NCBI RefSeq assembly: GCF_007993795.1 | Contig: NZ_CP042476.1 | Span: forward strand, 1,860,001-1,924,000 | Direction: 5' to 3' | Source of the DNA: Antarcticibacterium arcticum | GTDB lineage: Bacteria; Bacteroidota; Bacteroidia; Flavobacteriales; Flavobacteriaceae | Length of the DNA stretch: 64,000 nt | Part shown: piece by piece, positions 43,861-50,265 of the stretch | Numbering within the stretch: the stretch's first letter is position 1 | Layout of the letters: each line of letters opens with the position of its first letter | Notes under the pieces: generated by a model | Database searches by the model: none | Seen by the model: only the letters and a program-made list of their open reading frames with translations | What the model was told of the DNA's origin: nothing | Made by a program: the position numbers and the translations under genes

Positions 43861-46269
43861 ATGGCAAAGATTAAACATAATAACCTTCTGGACACCGTAG
43901 TATCTGTAATGACTAACGCAAAGGAATCTGGCGCATTACATCTTTATGCTGAGGGGGACAGTTTAAATGGCAGGCAGATCCAGATCAAAGGTAAACACCT
44001 CTATCACTTTGGTACTACCGGATACCTGGGTTTGGAGCAGGACCAAAGATTAAAACAGGGAGCCATTAAGGCTATTGAGGCTTACGGCTCCCAATTTCCC
44101 CTCTCCAAATCCTATGTATCTCATCCCCTCTACGCCCAACTGGAATCCCTGATGGGAGATATTTTCAACAGCCCTGTGGTTATAACTAAAAATAGCACCC
44201 TGGGTCACCTGGGAGTAATTCCATCTATTGTTGATGATAGTGATGGCGTTATCCTGGACCACCAGGTGCACTGGAGTGTTCAAAGTGCTGTGAATCCCTT
44301 GAAACTCCGGTCTGTTCCCGTAGAAATGATACGTCACAACAACCTGGAAATGTTGGAAGACAAGATAAAAAAGCTGCAATCCAGGTGTAAAAAGATATGG
44401 TATATGGCAGACGGTATTTACTCCATGTATGGAGATTATGCCCCTATTAAGGAAATTATGCAGCTCTGCAATAAGTATCCTCAACTTCATATTTATTTTG
44501 ATGATGTACACGGGATGAGCTGGAAAGGAGAAAACGGTAGCGGTTATGTATTGAGTGTTTTAAAAGAGCTGCCCGATAAAGTTGTCCTTATGGGAACACT
44601 TAGTAAAACCTTTGGTGCAAGCGGGGCCGTTTTTGTGTGCAATGATAATAATATACACCAAAGAATAAAGAATTTTGGCGGGCCACTCACCTTCTCTGTT
44701 CAATTGGAACCGGCATCTGTAGGGGCAGCCATTGCATCAGCCAAAATTCATTTAAGCCCCGAGATTTATACAATGCAGGCAGAGCTTGGTGAACGTATCA
44801 ACTACTTTAATGAATGTTTGCTGAAAACAAACCTTCCATTAATAACGGTTAATGATTCTCCTGTATTTTATATAGGAGCAGGAATGCCGGAAACAGGTTT
44901 TAATCTGGTGAACCGGCTTATGCAGTCGGGCTTCTACGTTAACACGGGGATTTACCCTGCTGTCCCGGTAAAGAATACCGGTCTAAGAATTACAATTTCC
45001 AGGCATAATCAAAAGGAGGAAATCAAGGCATTGGCGGAAGCCCTGGAATATCAATTTCCAAAAGCCCTTGAGGATACCCATACCAACCTGGACCGTGTGA
45101 ATTTCGCTTTTGGAAGGTTCAATAAAAATTTAGACAGACAAATAAAACCGACATCAAATCTCAAACTCGAAACCTATAATTCTATTGAACATATAGATCC
45201 TGAACTTTGGAATAATACTGTGGGAAACCATGGTTTCTATGATTGGAATGGCCTTAAATTTTTAGAAAAAATATTTAGGAATAATGATTCCCCAGAGCAT
45301 AACATTGAATTCTTTTATTATGTGGTAAAAGATGAAAATGAAAGGTGTATCCTGGCCACCTTTTTTTCTTATGGATTATGGAAAGAAGATATGCTGGCAC
45401 CGGAATCGGTTTCATTAAAAATAGAAAAAGCGAGGGAAACAAAACCTTATTATCATACCAGTTACTGTCTAAGTATGGGCTCCATGATAACTGAGGGAGA
45501 GCATTTATATTTATGCCAGGAAGAAAGCAGCTGGAAAGAAGCTTTTAATTTATTACTTGAGCAACTGGAAGCACTGGAAAAGAAATTAAAACCCCAATTT
45601 TTGATCCTGCGGGATTTCGACCCGCAAAACACAGCATTGAAATCTTATCTTCACAACAAAGGTTTTGTTCAAATTGCGATGCCTGAAGCTGCTGTTTACA
45701 GAGAATTTGATTGGGAAAATGAAGTCTCCTACTTTGAAACCCTTAGCAAAAGTTCCAGGAAACATTTCAGGAAAGATATTGAAGCCTACAAAGATAAATT
45801 TAACATCCGGGTTAAGCAGACTATAACCCCCGGAGAATTGGAGAAAAGCTATGCGCTCTATTTAGCAGTAAAGAAAAATAACTTAGGACTCAATACATTT
45901 GGTTATCCGCGTGCACTATTTGAGCATATGAATTCATCTCCTCAATGGGAGTTCATCATGACATACCTGAAAGAAAAAGATATGCTCCAGGTGGGGGTAA
46001 TGTTTTGCTATAAAAACTCAAATAATATTTATACTCCTGCAGTAATAGGAATGGATTATGAATTCTCCAGGGAATATAATGTTTACAGGCAGCTATTATA
46101 CCAAACAATTCTTAGGGCTAAGGAGTTGGGCATTTCCCGCATCGATTTTGGCTTAACAGCCGGATTTGAAAAAAGAAAAGTTGGGGCGCAGGTCAAAGAA
46201 CGATGTGCTTACATCCAAACAAAAGATAATTTTGCACTTGAGGCCCTGGAGTGGTTGAGGAAGGGGTGA
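43861..46269 (+). CDS. alpha-oxoamine synthase fused to a GNAT/BioF2-type acyltransferase
   Basis: An 802-residue fusion. Residues ~1-400 are a PLP enzyme of the 2-amino-3-ketobutyrate CoA ligase / serine palmitoyltransferase family: HLYHFGTTGYLGLEQDQRLK, SQFPLSKSYVSHPLYAQLES, the Asp-x-His motif in IYFDDVHGMSWKGENGSG, and the PLP lysine in MGTLSKTFGASGAVFV (about Lys249). Residues ~430-800 are a GNAT of the BioF2/FemAB-like kind, with LSKSSRKHFRKDIEAYKDKF and RIDFGLTAGFEKRKVGAQVK. I use the ATG at 43861; an in-frame ATG at 43759 would add 34 poorly conserved residues. Predicted product: an N-acylated amino-ketone from an amino acid and acyl-CoA, as in sphingolipid or sulfonolipid routes. Substrates unknown. 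Confidence 0.8.
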   Translation: MAKIKHNNLLDTVVSVMTNAKESGALHLYAEGDSLNGRQIQIKGKHLYHFGTTGYLGLEQDQRLKQGAIKAIEAYGSQFPLSKSYVSHPLYAQLESLMGDIFNSPVVITKNSTLGHLGVIPSIVDDSDGVILDHQVHWSVQSAVNPLKLRSVPVEMIRHNNLEMLEDKIKKLQSRCKKIWYMADGIYSMYGDYAPIKEIMQLCNKYPQLHIYFDDVHGMSWKGENGSGYVLSVLKELPDKVVLMGTLSKTFGASGAVFVCNDNNIHQRIKNFGGPLTFSVQLEPASVGAAIASAKIHLSPEIYTMQAELGERINYFNECLLKTNLPLITVNDSPVFYIGAGMPETGFNLVNRLMQSGFYVNTGIYPAVPVKNTGLRITISRHNQKEEIKALAEALEYQFPKALEDTHTNLDRVNFAFGRFNKNLDRQIKPTSNLKLETYNSIEHIDPELWNNTVGNHGFYDWNGLKFLEKIFRNNDSPEHNIEFFYYVVKDENERCILATFFSYGLWKEDMLAPESVSLKIEKARETKPYYHTSYCLSMGSMITEGEHLYLCQEESSWKEAFNLLLEQLEALEKKLKPQFLILRDFDPQNTALKSYLHNKGFVQIAMPEAAVYREFDWENEVSYFETLSKSSRKHFRKDIEAYKDKFNIRVKQTITPGELEKSYALYLAVKKNNLGLNTFGYPRALFEHMNSSPQWEFIMTYLKEKDMLQVGVMFCYKNSNNIYTPAVIGMDYEFSREYNVYRQLLYQTILRAKELGISRIDFGLTAGFEKRKVGAQVKERCAYIQTKDNFALEALEWLRKG

Positions 46270-46592
46270 AAAGAGGTTGTAGGTTACATTTTCGGTTGGT
46301 TGAATGATTTTTGGGGAAAAATGATTGATATGAACCAGGAAGGTTATCGGTTGTGTGTTGAAAAATGTACGGTGTGTGGTAAAAGGAAGCTATTAGGGGT
46401 TTCCTACAGTTAAAATTAAACCTATCCTGCCTTGTTATACCATTCCAAGTTGTAATTAAACCAATACTTTACCGACTTCATATTGAAAGGATGCAATAAG
46501 ATATTTTTTAGGAAAGAATTAGCTATCTTTTAAATAGGTCGTGGCAATTGTTTTTTAATTTTATATATATTTGATTCCGTAATAAATTCTTT
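46270..46592. other. intergenic gap before the HicBA pair
   Basis: I see no gene, RNA or strong inverted repeat in these 323 bases. The last 30 bases carry the HicB promoter-like box described separately. The first part is G/T-rich on the plus strand (GGTTGTAGGTTAC and similar). Confidence 0.4.
46566..46573 (+). promoter_or_regulatory. candidate -7 box for hicBA
   Basis: TATATTTG fits TAnnTTTG and lies 19 bases before the HicB-like ATG. A TTG at 46548-46550 is a possible -33 element, but at a short 15-base spacing. Confidence 0.4.
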
Positions 46593-46976
46593 ATGTCTAG
46601 TTTACATTTAACTGCTGATTTAGGTTTTAAGAATGAAAAATACCACGTAGGGCTTTCATTAGTAGAATTTGAAGAAGATAATGTTACAATAATTTATTCT
46701 CCAGCCTTGGATTTAAGTGGTTATGGTTATACCCAATCTGAAGCGAAGCAGTCTTTTTGGGAAGCACTTCATGAATTTTTTCGTTATACGAATAATAAGA
46801 AAACTTTAGACAAAGTTCTTAAAGAATTAGGATGGGACATTAAAGGTTCAAAAAAGAAACCCAAATTTAATCCCCCCAAGGATTCAGATTTAGTGTCGAT
46901 CAATCCTCTTTACAATGAAATCGTAAATAATAAAAGTTATAAGGTTTCCAGAGAAGACGTTGAATTCGCCTATTAA
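46593..46976 (+). CDS. hicB: HicB-like antitoxin
   Basis: A 127-residue protein with the HicB partial RNase-H-like fold: LHLTADLGFKNEKYHVGLSL, EDNVTIIYSPALDLSGYGYT and QSEAKQSFWEALHEFFRYTN, where a domain-typical acidic and Gly-rich loop is kept. The C-terminal ~45 residues (IKGSKKKPKFNPPKDSDLVS onward) are a linear tail that could bind DNA or the toxin. It lies 5 bases upstream of the HicA-like gene, giving antitoxin-first order. The tail differs from the classical HicB ribbon-helix-helix, so DNA binding is uncertain. Confidence 0.7.
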   Translation: MSSLHLTADLGFKNEKYHVGLSLVEFEEDNVTIIYSPALDLSGYGYTQSEAKQSFWEALHEFFRYTNNKKTLDKVLKELGWDIKGSKKKPKFNPPKDSDLVSINPLYNEIVNNKSYKVSREDVEFAY

Positions 46977-46981
46977 CTTTC

Positions 46982-47212
46982 ATGTCTTCAAAACATTTAA
47001 GAAATATACCACTTAAATTATATCGCGATTTTTTAAAAGAACAGGGGTGTGCCTGCAACCGAATCACTGGTGGCCATGAACATTGGTCAAGGAAGGATCT
47101 TTTGAGACCAATAACAGTCCAAACACACGTTGACCCGGTTCCAGAATTTATTATCAAAAATGCATTAAAACAACTTGGGTTATCTAAAAAAGACTTCCTT
47201 GATTGGATTTGA
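46982..47212 (+). CDS. hicA: HicA-like mRNA interferase toxin
   Basis: A 76-residue double-stranded-RNA-binding-fold protein of the HicA family. LPLKLYRDFLKEQGCACNRI-type helix 1 is here IPLKLYRDFLKEQGCACNRI. It is followed by TGGHEHWSRKDLLRPITVQT, where the Gly-x-His motif carries the catalytic histidine, and by PEFIIKNALKQLGLSKKDF as the final helix. Canonical HicA has GSHxxF; here GGHEHW keeps the first His. It would cleave translated mRNAs until bound by the adjacent HicB-like protein. Confidence 0.75.
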   Translation: MSSKHLRNIPLKLYRDFLKEQGCACNRITGGHEHWSRKDLLRPITVQTHVDPVPEFIIKNALKQLGLSKKDFLDWI

Positions 47213-47523
47213 TTTACAATATATCTTATAGAGAAATTTATATGATTGTTGAACCTTCATACCACTAATTGATATGATTCCAGGCTTATGCCCGTGAAAG
47301 TTTTAGAAAGTTTGATCCTTATTGGCGATACGACAAAAATCCTTCATCGCCTTGAAGGCGCCTCAGGATGACAAAAAGGTCGAGGTACGGGATAAGAGAT
47401 AAAATACCAACCCGGCCTACAGTTACCCCCCCCTTCGCAAAGGGGAAAACTATTAACCCTCACTTCCACAATTTACGATATACAATATACAATCAAGTTA
47501 CTATTCTCTCTATGTTCTAAAGA
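47213..47523. repeat. intergenic gap with REP-like repeat fragments
   Basis: No gene is seen. Around 47340-47375 a sequence of the form ATCCTTC...CTCAGGATGACA occurs with a small CGCCTT/AAGGCG hairpin. The same ATCCTTC..CTCAGGATGACA core appears twice at 59217-59243 and 59360-59386. A run of eight C followed by TTCGCAAAGGGG (47427-47447) resembles the CCCCCAAAGGGGG motif at 57,940-57,955. These are dispersed palindromic repeats shared between gaps in this window. Confidence 0.55.
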
Positions 47524-48513
47524 CTAACTACTACCGTCTCTCAAAAATTCCTCTTCATACACCCGCCTTATCCCCTCTTCCAATCCTATTTTGTGCTCCC
47601 AACCCAAACTATGGATCAGGGAAACATCCAGCAACTTTCGCGGAGTGCCGTCGGGTTTTGAATTGTTCCAGGTGATCTCTCCTGTGTAGCCGGTGATATT
47701 TTTAATAAGCTCTGCCAGGTCCTTAATAGAAATATCCTTTCCCGTGCCTATATTCACACTGGTATTGCCTTGGTAAGTTTGCATCAAATGAAAACAGGCG
47801 TTGGCGAGATCGTCTACATGAAGGAATTCGCGCCGGGGTTCACCGGTGCCCCATAGTTCGACAAGCTCACTATCGACAAGCTCACTATGACCAGGGACAT
47901 TATTGCCAGGGCCAGTTTTAGAAAGCATTTTAATTTTAGCTTCGTGGAATTTGCGCAGCAATGCCGGAAGTACGTGAGAGGTTTCAAGGTCATAATTGTC
48001 ATTAGGGCCGTACAAATTGGTAGGCATCACCGAAATGAAATCACAGCCATATTGCCTGTTATATGCTTCGCACATTTTTACCCCTGCGATCTTGGCAATG
48101 GCATAAGCCTCGTTGGTTTCTTCCAGACTGCCGGTGAGCAGATATTCCTCTTTAATGGGCTGGGGAGCGAGTTTCGGATAGATGCAGGAGGACGCCAGGA
48201 ACAACAATTTCTTCACTCCGCTCACATAACTCCGGTGGATCACGTTGTTCTGGATCATCAGGTTTTCATATAAAAACTGTGCGGGGTACGTGGAATTTGC
48301 AACTATGCCTCCTACTTTCGCGGCTGCAAGGAATACATAATCTGGTTTTTCCTCCTCAAAAAATTCCTTTACCGCCTGCTGATTGGTTAGATCAAGGTCG
48401 GCCGAGGATCTCAGCACGAGATTTGAAAAACCTTCCGACTTCAGTTTCCTAACCAGTGCAGAGCCTACCATTCCTTTATGCCCGGCGATGTATATTTTGG
48501 AAGATACTTCCAT
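47524..48513 (-). CDS. fcl: GDP-L-fucose synthase (second copy, with internal insertion)
   Basis: Second GDP-L-fucose synthase, 329 residues. Core motifs are intact: YIAGHKGMVGSALVRKLKSE, FLASSCIYPKLAPQPIKEEY, EAYAIAKIAGVKMCEAYNRQ (Tyr-x3-Lys), and WGTGEPRREFLHVDDLANAC. Compared with the copy at 25326-26249 it has about 20 extra residues (SKTGPGNNVPGHSELVDSEL) between KIKM and ELWGTG. These are encoded by a REP-like DNA insert at about 47858-47925. The insert keeps the frame and falls in a surface loop, so the enzyme may still work. It follows gmd and belongs to the Wza-Wzc operon. Confidence 0.92.
   Translation of the reverse strand: MEVSSKIYIAGHKGMVGSALVRKLKSEGFSNLVLRSSADLDLTNQQAVKEFFEEEKPDYVFLAAAKVGGIVANSTYPAQFLYENLMIQNNVIHRSYVSGVKKLLFLASSCIYPKLAPQPIKEEYLLTGSLEETNEAYAIAKIAGVKMCEAYNRQYGCDFISVMPTNLYGPNDNYDLETSHVLPALLRKFHEAKIKMLSKTGPGNNVPGHSELVDSELVELWGTGEPRREFLHVDDLANACFHLMQTYQGNTSVNIGTGKDISIKDLAELIKNITGYTGEITWNNSKPDGTPRKLLDVSLIHSLGWEHKIGLEEGIRRVYEEEFLRDGSS
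47858..47925. repeat. REP-like insert inside fcl, with 15-base tandem duplication
   Basis: TCGACAAGCTCACTA occurs twice in tandem (47858-47872 and 47873-47887), and the word TCGACAAGCTCA also forms one arm of the intergenic palindrome at 15412-15462. The following ~38 bases have no counterpart in the other fcl copy. The insert is a multiple of three and encodes SELVD twice. Confidence 0.75.
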
Positions 48514-48546
48514 TTAGTTTATTGGATTTATTTTAAAATATCTTAA

Positions 48547-48628
48547 AGTGACGGAGTAACGAAGTGACGAAGTGACGAAGTAACTTTCTTCAGGCAAGCT
48601 CATAATTCCTAACTCATAACTCCTAACT
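48547..48628. repeat. short tandem arrays (8-mer then 7-mer) between gmd and fcl
   Basis: AGTGACGG/AGTAACGA/AGTGACGA/AGTGACGA/AGTAAC (48547-48584) is an 8-base array of nearly five units. After 16 bases come CATAATT, CCTAACT, CATAACT, CCTAACT (48601-48628), a 7-base array. Both lie in the 120-base gap between two cotranscribed genes. Confidence 0.8.
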
Positions 48629-48635
48629 TTTTAAC

Positions 48636-49748
48636 CTACTCCCGGTAGGTGAGCGTATCATGCCCACCATCTTTTAAATATTTTTCTCTCTTGAAAAGAG
48701 CAACATCAGCGGCCATCATTTCCTGAATGAGTTGTGCCAGGTCATATTTTGGTTGCCAGTTGAGTTTTTCCCTGCATTTGGAGGCATCGCCTATAAGCAG
48801 ATCCACTTCCGTGGGCCGGTGATATTCAGGATCTATTTTCACCACTACTTTTCCTTCCGCAAGCTGAAAATCGGGATTGGAGCAGGAAACAACTACTCCC
48901 TCCTCCTCTATGCCCTTTCCGCGGAAAGCTAATTTTATACCTACTTCAGAAAATGCCATTTCTACAAAATCCCGCACTGAGGTGGTGATACCGGAAGCAA
49001 TTACATAATCCTCGGCTTTCTCCTGCTGCAACATAAGCCACATAGCCTCCACATAATCCTTTGCATGGCCCCAATCCCTCCTTGCATCAAGGTTTCCTAA
49101 AAAGAGTGTTTCCTGCATTCCCAGGGCTATCCTTGAGGCTGCACGGGTGATCTTGCGGGTAACGAAGGTCTCCCCTCTTATGGGCGATTCATGGTTGAAC
49201 AATATCCCGTTACATGCGAACATATTATAAGCTTCCCGGTAATTCACGGTGATCCAGTAGGCGTATAATTTTGCCACCCCATACGGACTGCGCGGATAAA
49301 AAGGCGTGTTTTCTGTTTGCGGCACCTGCTGCACGAGCCCATACAACTCGGAAGTCGAGGCCTGATAGATCTTTGTCTTTTCCGTCAGGCCAAGCAAACG
49401 CACCGCTTCCAGAATGCGCAGCGTTCCCAGGCCATCAACATTGGCAGTATATTCCGGGGTATCAAAACTCACTTTTACGTGAGACATTGCACCCAAATTA
49501 TAGATCTCATCGGGTTGTACCTCCTGAATTATGCGGGTAAGGTTCATCGAGTCGCTCAGGTCGCCGTAATGAAGCTTGAACTTTATATTCTTCTCATGCG
49601 GATCCTGGTATAAATGGTCTATCCTGTTAGTATTGAACAAAGATGACCGCCTCTTGATCCCGTGCACCTCATATCCCTTCCCCAAAAGTAATTCGGCTAA
49701 ATAAGCCCCGTCCTGGCCGGTTATTCCTGTTATTAGTGCTTTTTTCAT
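48636..49748 (-). CDS. gmd: GDP-mannose 4,6-dehydratase (second copy)
   Basis: Second dehydratase, 370 residues, same motifs as the first copy: ALITGITGQDGAYLAELLLG, IYQASTSELYGLVQQVPQTE, YPRSPYGVAKLYAYWITVNY and NHESPIRGETFVTRKITRAA. Protein differences cluster in the C-terminal third (FSEVGIKLAFRGKGIEEEGV here against FDRIGITLSFTGIMENEEGT). By eye the DNA of this copy is visibly richer in G and C at third positions than the copy at 26263-27375. It is therefore an old paralogue or separately acquired gene rather than a recent duplicate. Confidence 0.95.
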   Translation of the reverse strand: MKKALITGITGQDGAYLAELLLGKGYEVHGIKRRSSLFNTNRIDHLYQDPHEKNIKFKLHYGDLSDSMNLTRIIQEVQPDEIYNLGAMSHVKVSFDTPEYTANVDGLGTLRILEAVRLLGLTEKTKIYQASTSELYGLVQQVPQTENTPFYPRSPYGVAKLYAYWITVNYREAYNMFACNGILFNHESPIRGETFVTRKITRAASRIALGMQETLFLGNLDARRDWGHAKDYVEAMWLMLQQEKAEDYVIASGITTSVRDFVEMAFSEVGIKLAFRGKGIEEEGVVVSCSNPDFQLAEGKVVVKIDPEYHRPTEVDLLIGDASKCREKLNWQPKYDLAQLIQEMMAADVALFKREKYLKDGGHDTLTYRE

Positions 49749-49753
49749 TTTTA

Positions 49754-49823
49754 GGAATTAGTGAATAGTGAATCGTGATTAGATTTCATTCTAGGGATGG
49801 GTGAATGGTGATTAGTGATTAGA
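49754..49823. repeat. heptamer array, left side of four-helix gene 1
   Basis: Units GGAATTA, GTGAATA, GTGAATC, GTGATTA (49754-49781), a 12-base break, then GGGATGG, GTGAATG, GTGATTA, GTGATTA (49794-49821). The period is 7 and the consensus is GTGAATA. The last unit contains the stop codon of the four-helix gene. The opposite flank carries the reverse-complement word TATTCAC; GTGAATAGTGAAT (49761-49773) is exactly complementary to 50197-50209. Confidence 0.85.
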
Positions 49824-50175
49824 GTTTTGATTTTTTCAATATATAATTTCTATATCCGAGCGTTAGCTTTCTTACTTCAGTGATGAGGTCAAGAGTGGAA
49901 TCTATTTCATTCACATAAACTAATCTCACGGCAATTATTAATTGGGTTTCAACTTCAGCTAATGACCCTAAGGCAAAGCTAAGAAATTGGAGTAATTCTT
50001 TATCTCCTTTTCGACCGGATCCTTCAGCTATGTTGGAGGGTATAGAAACAGCAGATCTGCGGATTTGATTAGTTAAACCATATCTCTCGTGATCAGGAAA
50101 TTCTTTTGTTACCCGGTAAATTTCCTCCACAAGATCCATAGACTTCTTCCATACATCCAAATCCTTATGATCCAT
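49819..50175 (-). CDS. four-helix-bundle protein (S23 / bAvd-like), gene 1
   Basis: A 118-residue all-helical protein of the 23S rRNA intervening-sequence (S23) family, related in fold to the bAvd accessory proteins of diversity-generating retroelements. Family phrases: LDVWKKSMDLVEEIYRVTKE, FPDHERYGLTNQIRRSAVSI, PSNIAEGSGRKGDKELLQFL and LGSLAEVETQLIIAVRLVYV. Members are basic, form pentameric barrels in known structures and bind nucleic acid. It lies between wzc and gmd. Its coding region is closely bounded by heptamer arrays in inverted orientation, one of which overlaps its stop codon. No reverse transcriptase is present in the window. Confidence 0.85.
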   Translation of the reverse strand: MDHKDLDVWKKSMDLVEEIYRVTKEFPDHERYGLTNQIRRSAVSIPSNIAEGSGRKGDKELLQFLSFALGSLAEVETQLIIAVRLVYVNEIDSTLDLITEVRKLTLGYRNYILKKSKL

Positions 50176-50181
50176 ATACCC

Positions 50182-50265
50182 TATTTTCTAATTCCTATTC
50201 ACTATTCACCATTTACTATTCACTACTTCCTACTCACTATTTCCTATTCACTATTAACTATTCAA
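50182..50265. repeat. heptamer array, right side of four-helix gene 1
   Basis: Twelve contiguous 7-base units: TATTTTC, TAATTCC, TATTCAC, TATTCAC, CATTTAC, TATTCAC, TACTTCC, TACTCAC, TATTTCC, TATTCAC, TATTAAC, TATTCAA. The consensus is TATTCAC, the reverse complement of the GTGAATA word on the other side of the gene. The array runs into the last codons of wzc (stop at 50258-50260). Confidence 0.9.

Noticed and set aside
44050..44511. Minus-strand reading frame of 153 codons inside the fusion-enzyme gene
   Set aside because: It lies wholly opposite a strongly conserved PLP-enzyme region and has no recognisable domain.
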